Notes under the pieces: model-generated
Told to the model about the DNA's origin: nothing
The model's input: only the letters and a program-made list of their open reading frames with translations
Database searches by the model: none
Shown here: positions 1 through 10,643 of the stretch, piece by piece
Layout: every line of letters begins with the position of its first letter
Position numbering within the stretch: the first letter of the stretch is position 1
Program-made: the position numbers and the translations under genes
Assembly: GCA_019187085.1 (NCBI GenBank)
Contig: JABARS010000005.1
Span: 34,102 to 98,101, forward strand
Source: Pseudorhodoplanes sp.
Lineage (GTDB): Bacteria; Pseudomonadota; Alphaproteobacteria; Rhizobiales; Xanthobacteraceae
Direction: 5' to 3'
Length of the DNA: 64,000 nucleotides

Positions 1-1
1 G

Positions 2-367
2 GAATCGGCCATCCGCGTGACGCACCTGCCGACCGGCATCGCCATCGTGGTCCAGGAGGAACGCTCGCAGCACCGCAACAAGGCCAAGGCGATGGCGCTG
101 CTGCGCGCGCGGCTCTACGAGCAGCAGCGCGAGAAGCGCGACAGCGAGCGCGCAGCGGAGCGCCGCATCCAGGTCGGCAGCGGCGACCGTTCCGAGCGCA
201 TCCGCACCTATAATTTCCCGCAGGGCCGCGTGACCGACCACCGCATCAATCTCACTTTGTACAAGCTGCCGCAGGTCATCGAAGGTGAAGCGCTCGGCGA
301 GCTGATCGACGCGCTGGTCACCGAGAATCAGGCCGCTTTGCTCGCCGCGCAATCGGGCGCGCGGTGA
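2..367 (+). CDS. prfA: Peptide chain release factor 1, C-terminal part (window-truncated)
   Basis: This is the last 121 codons of RF-1, which reads UAA/UAG stop codons and triggers peptide release on the ribosome. The frame is open from the window edge. It begins with [15 protein letters not shown], the segment that directly follows the GGQ peptidyl-release loop in class I release factors, so the catalytic GGQ lies just outside the window. The tail with [17 protein letters not shown] and [11 protein letters not shown] is typical of RF-1 rather than RF-2. Its TGA overlaps the GTG start of prmC, whose product methylates the GGQ glutamine, so the two genes are translationally coupled. Confidence 0.95.
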   Translation, partial: ESAIRVTHLPTGIAIVVQEERSQHRNKAKAMALLRARLYEQQREKRDSERAAERRIQVGSGDRSERIRTYNFPQGRVTDHRINLTLYKLPQVIEGEALGELIDALVTENQAALLAAQSGAR

Positions 368-1245
368 CCGTACATATGCCGATCGCATCGGGAGCGACCG
401 TGGCTACGACCCGCCGCACTCTTGCGGAACTGTTTCGCCGTCACGACATTGATTCGGCGGAGGCGGACGCGCGCATTCTTCTGGCTCATGCGCTCAGCGT
501 CAGCGCAGCGCAACTCGCCGCCAGCCCCGAACGTATTCTTAGCGGCGCGGAGGCGGAACGCCTGTCCGCTTATGCCATCCGCCGCACGCAGCACGAGCCG
601 GTCGCGCGGATCACGGGCGAGAAAGAATTCTGGGGCTTGCCGTTGCGCGTTTCGGCGAGAACGCTTGTTCCACGCCCGGAAACCGAAACGGTGGTGGAGG
701 CGGCGCTTGAGGTGCTCGCCGGGCGGCACGACGCCGCGCTGCGGATCGCCGACTTGGGAACTGGAACCGGCGCGCTGTTGCTTGCACTGCTGCACGAATT
801 GCCGCATGCGCATGGAATTGCGACCGACTTGAGCTGCAAAGCGCTGATGACGGCGCGCAGCAATGCCGAACGGCTCGGTCTTGCGGAACGCGCGCGATTC
901 GTCTGCTGCAACTTCGGCGAGTCGCTTGCCGGCGGCTTCGATCTGGTGGTGTCGAACCCGCCTTATATCGCGACCGCCCGGATCGAAGTGCTTGAGCCCG
1001 ACGTGCGCGACTACGATCCACGCCTGGCGCTCGATGGCGGCCGCGACGGATACGACGCCTATCGGGCGATCGCGGCCGATGCCCGGCGTCTGCTTGCATC
1101 CGACGGCGCGCTGGTCGTCGAACTGGGGACCGGACAGGAGGCGACGGTTCGCGCACTTATGGCGACCCGAGGGTTAACGACCGTGGCCAGCCGCTGCGAC
1201 CTTCTGGGCCATGCGCGCGCCCTCATTTTGCAGGCCGTGCCATGA
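364..1245 (+). CDS. prmC: Peptide chain release factor N5-glutamine methyltransferase
   Basis: This SAM-dependent enzyme methylates the Gln of the GGQ motif in RF-1 and RF-2. An N-terminal helical domain (about residues 15-85) precedes a Rossmann methyltransferase fold. Motif I is [11 protein letters not shown] (about 130-140), and the substrate-glutamine motif NPPY is at 198-201, preceded by VVS. VPRPETE (about 102-108) is also characteristic of HemK/PrmC. The GTG at 364 overlaps the prfA stop. An in-frame ATG at 376 is an alternative start, but the overlap favours GTG. The length of 293 aa is normal. Confidence 0.95.
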   Translation: MTVHMPIASGATVATTRRTLAELFRRHDIDSAEADARILLAHALSVSAAQLAASPERILSGAEAERLSAYAIRRTQHEPVARITGEKEFWGLPLRVSARTLVPRPETETVVEAALEVLAGRHDAALRIADLGTGTGALLLALLHELPHAHGIATDLSCKALMTARSNAERLGLAERARFVCCNFGESLAGGFDLVVSNPPYIATARIEVLEPDVRDYDPRLALDGGRDGYDAYRAIAADARRLLASDGALVVELGTGQEATVRALMATRGLTTVASRCDLLGHARALILQAVP

Positions 1246-1731
1246 AGTTGGCGCATTGGAGATCACAAAAATATCGCTTGGATTATTGCGCAAGACCGAC
1301 TAGCTTCTGCCCGAAATCGACCCGAAGGGCGCGCCGAGAGGAAGGCCCGGAGCACGGCTCCGCGAGGCACCGGCGCAGGAAAGGCGAAAGCCGGACCGGA
1401 CGCAGCATCGGACTGATTTAGTCAAACGAGAACAGGTCGAAGACATTTCGGATTGCCGAAACCGGATTGGAGAACGTCACCGGCTGAGCGGCACTGTCAC
1501 CAGGCAGGCTGCAATTGATCGGCAAATGGCGAAGCGCGGGCGCGTGGATGAGCGCCCTGGGGAAATCTAGGCAGACAATGTAACGCGGTAACCCGCACAT
1601 CGCACTGCAAGTCGGCCCTCCCCGATCAACGGGGAAGTCCGAGCGGGGACGGTGTTGTCGGACTGAAGTCGAAAATACAAATCCGGCGGACGAATGCCGC
1701 CTTCAAACGGGGATTGGCTAGAAGGCAAGCT
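1246..1731. other. 486-bp intergenic stretch without a convincing gene
   Basis: I see no recognisable protein here. A 59-codon frame (1242-1421) starts with an ATG overlapping the prmC stop but is Arg-rich and unlike a known family. A 60-aa frame on the minus strand (1418-1600) is likewise unsupported. The segment around 1310-1400 is purine-rich. A short stem with CCCC/GGGG arms lies near 1618-1635. The promoter for the DUF4167 gene is presumably in the last 100 bases. Confidence 0.5.
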
Positions 1732-2424
1732 ATGAGAAACGGACAAAGCAAGCATCATCGCATGCGCGGGCGCAATCGCGGCAGCAAGAGTCACAATCCG
1801 CTGACGCGCGTTTACGAATCGAACGGCCCCGATGTGAAGATTCGCGGCACGGCCAATCACATCGCCGAGAAATACATCCAGCTTGCACGCGATGCGACTG
1901 CTTCCGGCGATCCGGTCGCGGCGGAAAATTACTATCAGCATGCGGAGCATTATTTCCGCCTGATCGCCGCCGCGCAGGAGCAGTTCCGCCAAACCCAGCC
2001 CTTCCAGCAACAACAGCCGCGCATCGACAGCGACGATGCGTTCGAAGGCGACGACGAAGGCATGATGCAGCCGCCGACCGGCGGCGGCGAACCGCACTAT
2101 ACGCAGCGCGAGCAGCCGCCGGCCCCGCGCGATTTCCCGCAGCACCGGCAGGGCCAGCCCCGCCATGAGCGCGGCGAGGCGCGTACGCAGGCCGCGGACA
2201 CGACCGAAGGCGACGTGAGCACCCTTCCTTCCTTCATCACCGGCGGCCAGCCGGCGAATGCGCAGCCCGTCAGCTATGGCCAGAACGGCCATGAAAGCCA
2301 GGGCGAACGCTTCACGGGGAGCCGCCGCCGGCGCCGCCATCGCGGACCCAATCCGGACGCGGCGGGCGGCGAAGGCGCCGACGACATGCCGGCGCCGGAA
2401 TCGAACACGCAGCCGGGCGAATAA
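1732..2424 (+). CDS. DUF4167 domain-containing protein
   Basis: The product is 230 aa. Residues 1-87 form the DUF4167 domain, including the nearly invariant stretch PLTRVYESNGPDVKIRGTA and the HIAEKY and HAEHYFRLI segments. After that it is disordered: rich in Gln, Pro, Glu and Arg, with a basic SRRRRRHR patch near the end. This protein follows prfA-prmC in many Hyphomicrobiales and has no established function; the basic tail makes RNA binding plausible, but this is inference. I chose ATG 1732, preceded by AAGG, over the TTG at 1714, because family members start with MR-G-Q. The gene ends 6 bp from the convergent methyltransferase gene. Confidence 0.85.
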   Translation: MRNGQSKHHRMRGRNRGSKSHNPLTRVYESNGPDVKIRGTANHIAEKYIQLARDATASGDPVAAENYYQHAEHYFRLIAAAQEQFRQTQPFQQQQPRIDSDDAFEGDDEGMMQPPTGGGEPHYTQREQPPAPRDFPQHRQGQPRHERGEARTQAADTTEGDVSTLPSFITGGQPANAQPVSYGQNGHESQGERFTGSRRRRRHRGPNPDAAGGEGADDMPAPESNTQPGE

Positions 2425-2430
2425 GAAAAT

Positions 2431-3183
2431 CTACGACGACTGTTCGCGCGCGGTCGCGCCGGGCGAAGGTGCAAGCACCGGCTTGAGCCCGGGCACCAGT
2501 TCACGCTTTTCGCGGCGGGCCGGGATGGCACGATAAACCTGCTTGGTCGCCTCGACGATGTGGACGCCGGCGAACGGCGCCGAGATCGTCGAGCCGGCGC
2601 GCTCCCATGCGACGGCCGAGCGCAGGAACCAGCCGCGCGCGACCGGCGGCACGTACAGCGCCTCGCCCCAGCCATTGGGCGTAAACCACGTGTCGCGCAG
2701 GATGGCGGTGATCTGCGCGCGCGAATAGGGCCGGCCGTAGCCGAACGGCGTCGTGTCCGTTCGCGCCCATAGTCCGCGACGGTTTGGCACCACGGCGAGC
2801 AGCCGCCCGTTCGGCGTCAGCACGCGCCAGACCTCGCGCAGCAGCGCGACCGGATCGTCCGCCATCTCGAGCGCATGAACCAGCAGCACGCGGTCCACGG
2901 CGGAATCGGTCAGCGGCCACTGGTCCGCTTCCACGAGCGCGGCAAGCGCCGGCCGGCTGGATGGCCATTTCACCACGCCCTGCGACGCCGGCATGAAAGC
3001 GAGGCAGCGCTCGGCTTCTTCCCGGAATAGACCGAGATAAGGCGTCGCATAGCCGATGCCGGCTATCCGCAAACCGGCCAGGTTGTTCCAGCGCGCGCGG
3101 ACCCCGCGCCCGATGAAGCGCCGCGCAACGATTCCGAGGCCCTGGGAATAGAAATTGCGAAGATCGACGACGTCGATAAACAT
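2431..3183 (-). CDS. Class I SAM-dependent methyltransferase (substrate unknown)
   Basis: The 250-aa protein has a Methyltransf_11-like core. A degenerate motif I, GIGYATPYLG, is at about residues 42-51. An acidic/aliphatic segment VDRVLLVHALEMADDP leads into LLREVWRVLTPNGRLLAVVPNR (roughly 99-135), the usual strand 4-5 region. The C-terminal quarter is basic and probably flexible. It is divergent from gloB, an arrangement often seen in this order. The substrate cannot be told from sequence. Confidence 0.8.
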   Translation of the reverse strand: MFIDVVDLRNFYSQGLGIVARRFIGRGVRARWNNLAGLRIAGIGYATPYLGLFREEAERCLAFMPASQGVVKWPSSRPALAALVEADQWPLTDSAVDRVLLVHALEMADDPVALLREVWRVLTPNGRLLAVVPNRRGLWARTDTTPFGYGRPYSRAQITAILRDTWFTPNGWGEALYVPPVARGWFLRSAVAWERAGSTISAPFAGVHIVEATKQVYRAIPARREKRELVPGLKPVLAPSPGATAREQSS

Positions 3184-3335
3184 GGTTCACCGTAACATGG
3201 AATCCGAGGACCGGAGCAAGCGCGCGAAATTCTGCTTAACGGGAGCGCCTCGATGCTGGCATGATGGCGCGGTCCGCGGCGACATCGCGCGCCTCCCTCA
3301 CGATCGAACCTCCCCAACTTCCCAGTGGAGATGAC

Positions 3336-4103
3336 ATGGCGGCGAAAACCCATCAGTTCAATTGCCTCTCCGACAATTTCGGCGTCCTGCTGCATGACAC
3401 CGCAACCGGCCGCACCGCCTCGATCGACGCACCCGACGCGGCCCCGGTCGAAGCCGCGCTTGCGCAAACCGGCTGGACCTTGACCGACATCCTGGTGACC
3501 CATCATCACGGCGACCACACCGCGGGCATCCCCGCGCTGAAGAAAAAATACAAATGCCGTGTCGTGGCCCCGCGCGGGGAAGCCGGCCGCATCGCCGACG
3601 TCGACGAAACCGCAGGCGAAGGCGACGTCGTGCGCGTCGGCGAACTCGCCGCACGCGTTCTCGAAACCCCCGGCCATACCGCCGGACATATCTGCTACGT
3701 CTTCGATACCGACAAGATCGCCTTCGTCGGCGACACGCTGTTTTCCGTCGGCTGCGGCCGCGTCATCGAGGGAACGATGGAGCAGATGTGGCAATCGCTC
3801 TTGAAATTGCGGGCGCTGCCCGACGACACCTCGTTTTTCTGCGGCCACGAATATACGCAGGCCAATATCCGCTTCGCGCTCACGATCGAGCCCGGCAACC
3901 CCGACCTGCTCGCGCGCGCCCGTGAAGTCGATGCGCTGCGCGCGGCCGGCAAGCCGACCTTGCCGTCGACGATCGGCCTCGAGAAGCGGACCAACTGTTT
4001 CCTGCGCGCCGACGTGCCCGCGGTCACCGCGGCGGTGGGCCTTGCCGGCCGCGACGCCGCGGACGTCTTCGCCGAGATCCGCACGCGCAAGAACAAATTC
4101 TGA
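3336..4103 (+). CDS. gloB: Hydroxyacylglutathione hydrolase (glyoxalase II)
   Basis: Glyoxalase II hydrolyses S-lactoylglutathione to D-lactate and glutathione, the second step of methylglyoxal detoxification. The 255-aa length is typical. The binuclear metal site is intact: THHHGDH (55-61), His114 in PGHTAGH, Asp133 in GDTLF, and His171 in CGHEYT. The C-terminal HAGH domain carries NPDL and the Lys/Arg-rich PSTIGLEKRTN segment that binds glutathione. ATG 3336 follows GTGGAG. An upstream in-frame ATG at 3261 would add an Arg/Ser-rich leader that the family lacks. Confidence 0.95.
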   Translation: MAAKTHQFNCLSDNFGVLLHDTATGRTASIDAPDAAPVEAALAQTGWTLTDILVTHHHGDHTAGIPALKKKYKCRVVAPRGEAGRIADVDETAGEGDVVRVGELAARVLETPGHTAGHICYVFDTDKIAFVGDTLFSVGCGRVIEGTMEQMWQSLLKLRALPDDTSFFCGHEYTQANIRFALTIEPGNPDLLARAREVDALRAAGKPTLPSTIGLEKRTNCFLRADVPAVTAAVGLAGRDAADVFAEIRTRKNKF

Positions 4104-4104
4104 C

Positions 4105-4527
4105 ATGCTACAGGCTGCCGACATCATCCGCGAACTCGACCTGAAGCCGCATCCGGAGGGCGGGCATTATCGCGAGTGCTTCCGCGACCATGCTCCCGGC
4201 GGCGGCCGCGCGATGTCGACCGCGATCTATTTCCTGCTCGCACGCGGCGAGCGCTCGCACTGGCATCGCGTGGACGCAGTCGAAATCTGGCACTGGTATT
4301 CCGGCGCGCCGCTGACGCTGCGGATCGCCGGGCCGGACGACAGCGCGGTCGTGACGCTCGGGCCGCATCTGCGCGAAGGCCAAAGGCCGCAGGTGGTGGT
4401 GCCGGCGCAGGCCTGGCAGGCCGCCGAATCGCTCGGCGACTGGACGCTGTGCGGCTGCACGGTCGCGCCGGGCTTCGAGTTCAGCGGCTTTGAGCTCGCG
4501 CCGCGGCACTGGAGCCCCGGCGTTTGA
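4105..4527 (+). CDS. Cupin domain-containing protein, DUF985 family
   Basis: The 140-aa single cupin begins 1 bp after the gloB stop, so it is very likely cotranscribed. Family marks are LDLKPHPEGGHYRE near the N-terminus, STAIYFLL, HWHRVDAVEIWHWY (the metal/ligand-pocket strand) and the closing GCTVAPGFEFSGFELA. Function is unknown; homologues are sugar-isomerase-like cupins. The last 47 bp overlap, tail to tail, the 3' end of the opposite-strand exporter gene. Confidence 0.85.
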   Translation: MLQAADIIRELDLKPHPEGGHYRECFRDHAPGGGRAMSTAIYFLLARGERSHWHRVDAVEIWHWYSGAPLTLRIAGPDDSAVVTLGPHLREGQRPQVVVPAQAWQAAESLGDWTLCGCTVAPGFEFSGFELAPRHWSPGV

Positions 4528-5395
4528 CGAACATGTCCTTGGCGGCGATCAGCCCGCCGCCGGCAATGAGGATCGCGGCCAGAGCGAGCGAAAGCGTCGC
4601 CTGCGCATAATCGGCGAGCACCAGAAACAGCGTCGACAGGACCGGCGCCGCATAGGACGCAGCGCCGAGCACGCGGATGTCTCCGTGCTTCATCCCGATA
4701 TCCCAGACATAGAACGCCGCGCCGACCGGGCCGAGCCCGAGTGCGGCGACCGCGATCCATTGCCCGGCCGTTTGCGGCCACACCGTCTGCTCGAACGCGA
4801 GATGGAAGAATAACCCCAGCAGCGACGTCACCAGACAGAAGCCGACGACCGTATCCGTCGGCACCGATGAAAATCGCCGCGAGAGCACCGAATAGATCGC
4901 CCACACGAAGGCGGCGACGAAGGCGGCGGCATAGCCCGGAACGAATTCCGGCGCGAATCCGAGCTGGGCGCGGCCGGCAACCAAAATTACCGTGCCGACC
5001 AGCCCGAGGCCCGCGCCCGCCACGTGATGCACGCGCAGGCGCTCGCCTGGAAGAAAGGCCGAGAACAGCACGATCAGGAGCGGCCACAGATAATTGATCA
5101 GCCCGGATTCGGCCGGCGGCGCCAGACGCAGCGCGAAGAAATAGAGCGCGTGATAACCGAATAATCCGAAAATACCGAGCGCCCAGACCTGCGGCGGCTG
5201 CCGCAACGCGGCCATCGCGCCCTTGCGGAACAGCCAGCTCGACGCCCCGAGCAATCCGCCGACCGCAAACGTCATCGCCGCGAGCTGAAAGGGCGGCACC
5301 GCGCCCGACGCCGCCGTGAACAAGGCGAGCAGCGACCACATCAGGATCGCCGTGAAGCCGATCAGGGTCGGACGCGCGGACATGATCGAATCCAT
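4481..5395 (-). CDS. EamA/DMT-family exporter, YddG-like
   Basis: This 304-aa inner-membrane protein has about ten hydrophobic helices in two EamA repeats. The pattern SARPTLIGFTAILMWS at the start and GLINYLWPLLIVLFSA in the middle resemble YddG-type aromatic amino acid exporters. The substrate here is inferred. It may start at ATG 5395 or four codons downstream (5383). Its 3' end overlaps the convergent cupin gene by 47 bp, and the Ser/Ala/Arg tail encoded there may be dispensable. Confidence 0.85.
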   Translation of the reverse strand: MDSIMSARPTLIGFTAILMWSLLALFTAASGAVPPFQLAAMTFAVGGLLGASSWLFRKGAMAALRQPPQVWALGIFGLFGYHALYFFALRLAPPAESGLINYLWPLLIVLFSAFLPGERLRVHHVAGAGLGLVGTVILVAGRAQLGFAPEFVPGYAAAFVAAFVWAIYSVLSRRFSSVPTDTVVGFCLVTSLLGLFFHLAFEQTVWPQTAGQWIAVAALGLGPVGAAFYVWDIGMKHGDIRVLGAASYAAPVLSTLFLVLADYAQATLSLALAAILIAGGGLIAAKDMFVKRRGSSAAARAQSR

Positions 5396-5459
5396 TTCGA
5401 GCGGAGAACGAGCCCGACCGGATCAACCCCGGCGCACCGGGCCGGACGCAATCGCGATC

Positions 5460-6185
5460 TCAGGCCAGATATTGCCCGCCATTCGCCGTCAGCGTGGAGC
5501 CGGTGATGAAGCCCGCGTCGTCGGATGCAAGGAAGACCACGCAGCGCGCGATCTCCTCCGGCTCGCCGAGCCGGCCGAGCGGGATCTGCGGCAGGATATT
5601 CTTCTCCAACACGTCCTGCGGCACCGCCTTCACCATCTCGGTGGCGATATAGCCCGGGCAGATCGCATTCACGGTGATGCCGCTGCGCGCGCCTTCCTGC
5701 GCCAGCGCCTTGGTGAAGCCGATCTCGCCGGCCTTGGCGGCCGAATAATTGACCTGGCCCATCTGGCCCTTCTGGCCGTTGATCGAGGAGATGTTGACGA
5801 TCCGCCCGAACTTGCGCGCGCGCATGCCCTCGATCACGTGGCGGGTCATGTTGAACAGCGAGCCAAGATTGGTGTTGATGACGGCGTTCCACTGCTCGGC
5901 CGTCATGCGGTGGAACATGGTGTCGCGCGTGATGCCGGCATTGTTGACGAGCACGTCGACCGGTCCGAGATCGCTCTCGATCTGCTTGAGGCCCGCGCCG
6001 CACGCCTCGAAGTTCGACACGTCCCATTTGTAGACCGGGATGTCCGTCGCCGCCTTGAATTTCTGGGCGGCCTCGTCATTGCCGGCATAATTGGCTGCAA
6101 CCTTGTAGCCGGCGGCCTTCAGCGCCTTGGATATCGCCTCACCGATCCCGCGGGTGCCGCCGGTAACCACTGCCACGCGCGCCAT
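5460..6185 (-). CDS. phaB: Acetoacetyl-CoA reductase (NADPH)
   Basis: PhaB reduces acetoacetyl-CoA to (R)-3-hydroxybutyryl-CoA for polyhydroxybutyrate synthesis. It is a 241-aa classical short-chain dehydrogenase: TGGTRGIG (8-15), NNAG (81-84), Ser134 within NISSINGQKGQ, and the catalytic Tyr147-x3-Lys151 of YSAAK. The motif MTAEQWNAVINTNL and the end GSTLTANGGQYL match PhaB/PhbB rather than FabG. It lies downstream of phaA on the same strand, separated by about 150 bp holding a REP-like palindrome. Confidence 0.93.
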   Translation of the reverse strand: MARVAVVTGGTRGIGEAISKALKAAGYKVAANYAGNDEAAQKFKAATDIPVYKWDVSNFEACGAGLKQIESDLGPVDVLVNNAGITRDTMFHRMTAEQWNAVINTNLGSLFNMTRHVIEGMRARKFGRIVNISSINGQKGQMGQVNYSAAKAGEIGFTKALAQEGARSGITVNAICPGYIATEMVKAVPQDVLEKNILPQIPLGRLGEPEEIARCVVFLASDDAGFITGSTLTANGGQYLA

Positions 6186-6251
6186 GATGTTGGTGTCCTC
6201 CCCAAGACAAGACTTTTTGGCCGTTTCGTATTTTTCACAGTTTCAGAACGA

Positions 6252-6279
6252 GGATGGCCGGGTCAAGCCCGGCCATCCC
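6252..6279. repeat. REP-like palindrome between phaA and phaB
   Basis: An inverted repeat with arms GGATGGCCGGG and CCCGGCCATCC lies in the phaA-phaB gap. The same core recurs at 21268, 30073 and 30417. It could fold as an mRNA hairpin between the two cistrons. Confidence 0.75.
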
Positions 6280-6337
6280 ATCCCTTCGTCGATGTCGTGT
6301 CTGTGATCGCGATCACAGACAGGAAACGGCCGGTTCG

Positions 6338-7597
<1,260 letters not shown>

Positions 7598-7697
7598 CTA
7601 TGGGGCTTGCATAAAACGGTGGCCGGACCGGAAGAAAGCGCCTATTTTCCGGGGACCCCTGCTTACGCGCCGGCGGGCGCCAACCATCGCGGAATTC

Positions 7698-8279
7698 ATG
7701 ACAAAAGCTGAAGAACCGATCACGATCAAAAAATACGCCAATCGTCGCCTCTATAATACTGGAACCAGTACCTATGTGACGCTGGAAGACTTGGCGACCA
7801 TGGTCAAGAGCGGCGAGGATTTCGTCGTCTACGACGCCAAGACCGGCGAAGACATCACCCGCGCTGTGCTGGCGCAGATCATCTTCGAACAGGAAAACAA
7901 GGAAGGCACCCAGAACCTTCTTCCGATCAATTTCCTGCGGCAGCTCATCCGCTTCTACGGCGACAGCATGCAGATGCTGGTTCCCCGCTATCTTGAAGTG
8001 TCGCTGGAATCACTAACCAAGGAACAGGAAAAATTCCGCCAGCAGATGTCGCAGGCCTTCGGCGTCGGCGCATTCGGTCCGATCGAGGACCAGGTCCGGC
8101 GCAACATGGAGATGTTCGAGAAGGCATTCGGCATGTTCAGCCCGTTCGCCCGCAAGGACGAACGCGAGGGCGCGGCGGCAAAGCCGGCCGAAGCCACGGG
8201 CGACATCGATGCCATGAAACGTCAACTGGAAGAGATGCAGCGGCGTCTCGACCAGATGACGACCAAGGACAAGCCGTAA
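7698..8279 (+). CDS. phaR: Polyhydroxyalkanoate synthesis repressor PhaR
   Basis: PhaR is a DNA- and PHB-granule-binding repressor of phasin and PHA genes. The N-terminal domain (about residues 7-70) has IKKYANRRLYNT, TYVTLEDLA and FVVYDAKTGEDITR, the PHB_acc_N signature. A second PHB-accumulation segment follows (NFLRQLIRFYGDSMQ). The C-terminus forms a predicted coiled coil (MKRQLEEMQRRLDQM). It is divergent from phaA, as in other alphaproteobacteria. Confidence 0.95.
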   Translation: MTKAEEPITIKKYANRRLYNTGTSTYVTLEDLATMVKSGEDFVVYDAKTGEDITRAVLAQIIFEQENKEGTQNLLPINFLRQLIRFYGDSMQMLVPRYLEVSLESLTKEQEKFRQQMSQAFGVGAFGPIEDQVRRNMEMFEKAFGMFSPFARKDEREGAAAKPAEATGDIDAMKRQLEEMQRRLDQMTTKDKP

Positions 8280-8307
8280 GCGGACGGCCGCCGCGCACGC
8301 CTGTCGC

Positions 8308-10106
8308 TCAGGCGGTTGCCGCGCGCGCGGAATCCTGCGGCAGGGCCGTAACCCACGGCCGCTCGATATGGGCTTTGCCGATCAGCGCGCCCTGCAGGTA
8401 ATGGCAGCCCCAGGCCGACAGGATCGATGCCGACTGCTCGTCCTGCACCCACTCGGCGATCGTTTCGAGCCCGAGCCGACGGCCGAGGTCGACCAGAGTG
8501 CGCACGAAGGTGCGGTCGTCCTCAGAGCGCGTGAGGTTCTGTACGAACGAGCCGTCGATCTTGACGATATCGACGCCGAGCTTGCGCAGATTGCGGAACG
8601 AAGTGTAGCCGGCGCCGAAATCGTCGATGGCAATGCGGCAGCCCGCATCCTTGACCCGCGTCACGAAGCCGCGGGTATCGTCGATATCGTGGATCGCGGC
8701 CATCTCGGTGATCTCGACCGTCATGCGCGGCGCGACGTCCGGATGGGCGCGCAATAGCGACCCGAGCCGGACCCACCAGTCCGGATCGATGGTCGAGGCC
8801 GGCGAGACGTTGAAGCTCAGCCTGAGCGCCGGATTGGCCGCCAATTCCTGCACGGTCAGCTCGAACACGCGATGGTCGAGAAGACGCACGAGACCGAGCT
8901 GCTCCGCCACCGGGATGACCGCGGACGCCGGAACGATCGTGCCGTCGGCGCGCTGGATCCGCATGAGGCATTCGTAGAACGCCGTCTCGCGGGTCTGCGT
9001 ATCGACCACCGGCTCGTAGGCGAGCAGGATCCGGCGCTCGTTGAGCGCGGTGACGATCTCTTCGGTCGAGCGCACGTTCTCGCGGCGCTGGGCCTCGCGT
9101 TCGATGCTCGGCTGATAGGCGAAGAACGAGCCGGGCCGCTTGGCCTTGGCGCGGTCGAGCGTCTCCTGCGCGCGGGAGAGAATTTCGTGCACGGTGCGCG
9201 CATGGCGCGGCGCGGTGACGCGCCCATCGTCGTGGTCACGGCAACGGGGCCGACCGACGTGGCCATCACCTCGTCGCGCACGCCGGCCAGAAAGCGGTCG
9301 GCGGCGATCAGCAGATCGTCCGGAGAGCAGTTGCGCAGGATGATGCCGAACTTGTTGCCCGAGAAGCGGCCGAGGCAGTCCTCGCCGCGCATCTTGCTGC
9401 GCAGGCGCTTCGCGACGGCGCCGATCACCTCGTCGGCGATGTCGTAGCCATAGGCTTCGTTGATGCGGCCGAGATTGTCGATGGCGACCAGCAGGAAGCC
9501 GCAGGAGGTGCGCCCGCGGATCGATTCCTGCAGCGTCTGTTCGAGAATCTTCGCAAGATGGCTGCGGTTGATCTCGCCGGTCTGACCGTCGAATTGCGAC
9601 AGATAGGCGAGCTCCTGCTCGCGCGCATAACGTTCGTTGATGACGCGGATGATGCCATGCGCCCGCAGCGGCCGGCCATCGGGTCCCGCATACCAGCGTC
9701 CGGTATCCTCGATCCAGGTCTTTTCGGCGCGCGGCGCCGCGCGCAGGCAATATTGGATCTGGTAGGGAACGCCCGCGCCCTCGTCCTTGCGCTGGCCGTG
9801 CATCACCGCGTCGAAACGCGTCTCGACATTGCCGGGATCGAGCAGGTTGGCATAGGCGCGCCCGTTGGCGATCAGAGAGACGTCGCGCAGGCCGAGCACC
9901 TGCGGCGCGTTCGCGCTCCAGATCAGCCGGTCGCTGTCCAGCCGCCATTCATAAAGCGCATCGCCGAGGGACTGGACGATTTCCGCGATGTCGATGCGTT
10001 CCACCGCCGCGCCGTCGGGCGCTTCGGTCGCTCCGACCACGCAGGGCTGCGCGCCATCCACAAATTCGCGCTTGGGACGGCGTAACGGAGTTTGCTTGCC
10101 TTCCAC
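8308..10106 (-). pseudogene. GGDEF-EAL signalling protein, disrupted by a frameshift
   Basis: Two overlapping frames together encode one protein of about 600 aa. The N-terminal frame (from about 10106, GTG start inferred) gives a PAS-like region and a degenerate GGDEF domain (FSGNKFGIIL in place of GGDEF). The EAL domain is in another frame ending at 8308: YEPVVD, FNVSP, EITEMA, IDDFGAGYTSF and KIDGSFV are all present. The break is at about 9217-9225, where restoring one G (GGCGCGTC to GGCGGCGTC on the coding strand) would join the frames smoothly into VTAPRHA. So the gene has a 1-bp deletion, or the assembly has an error. The intact form would make or break down cyclic di-GMP, or only bind it. 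Confidence 0.8.
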
Positions 10107-10314
10107 GCTGAACCCTTTCGGCACAATTGTGTCGCCCGCCGTACCGACAAGAGGGCAGTTCTGTTGTTTAAACTTACCGCACAAACCTAAAAATTCTGAG
10201 AAATGGCGGCCCGTTATTCTAACGGTCGTCTCCGTGCCGGCGGCCGGCACGCTGCTTGCGAGGTTCTTCCTGCCAGAGGACGGAATGTCCCAAATCGGCA
10301 CAGGGAGAATCGAC

Positions 10315-10629
10315 ATGTCGACGATCGGACCCGCCGGCGTCAACCGGTTTTTGGCCCAGGTCCATGGCGTCAGACCCGGCCAGACCACCGGACAACGCGC
10401 CCTTGTGCCGGTCGAACCCGCGAGCCGCGCCCGGAGCGATACGTTTCGGCACGGCAAAGCACAGGTTTCGCGTCCTTTTGCTCCCTATCTGGCGCATCTG
10501 ATTGCGACGGCGAACGGCGCGCCGCAGACCCGCGAACGCCGCCGCCTCGATCCCCGGGAAGCCAGCGGTCTCTATCAGGCGGCCGCGTCCCATCCGGCAA
10601 TGCGCAAGACGCCTCTTAAATCGCTCTAG
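10315..10629 (+). CDS. Small conserved hypothetical protein
   Basis: The 104-aa protein has no signal peptide or membrane segment. The C-terminal part, PFAPYLAHLIATANGAPQTR followed by ERRR, resembles a short conserved protein widespread in Hyphomicrobiales with a FLA-LIAT...APQTRxRRR core; the function is unknown. ATG 10315 has AGGGAG 8 nt upstream. ATG 10285 is possible and adds ten residues. It diverges from the broken GGDEF-EAL gene and converges on ggt, whose stop is 14 bp away. Confidence 0.65.
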   Translation: MSTIGPAGVNRFLAQVHGVRPGQTTGQRALVPVEPASRARSDTFRHGKAQVSRPFAPYLAHLIATANGAPQTRERRRLDPREASGLYQAAASHPAMRKTPLKSL

Positions 10630-10643
10630 GCGACGGTCACCCT

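Noticed and set aside
1310..1400. Purine-rich stretch with GAGAGGAAGGCCCGG resembling part of RNase P RNA
   Set aside because: The other conserved RNase P segments and the expected ~400-nt length are missing.
1242..1421. 59-codon frame whose ATG overlaps the prmC stop (ATGA)
   Set aside because: Arg-rich, no recognisable family, and composition matches chance translation of GC-rich sequence; kept only as a remark in the gap entry.
1418..1600. 60-aa minus-strand frame in the prmC-DUF4167 gap
   Set aside because: No ribosome site or family features; length within chance expectation.
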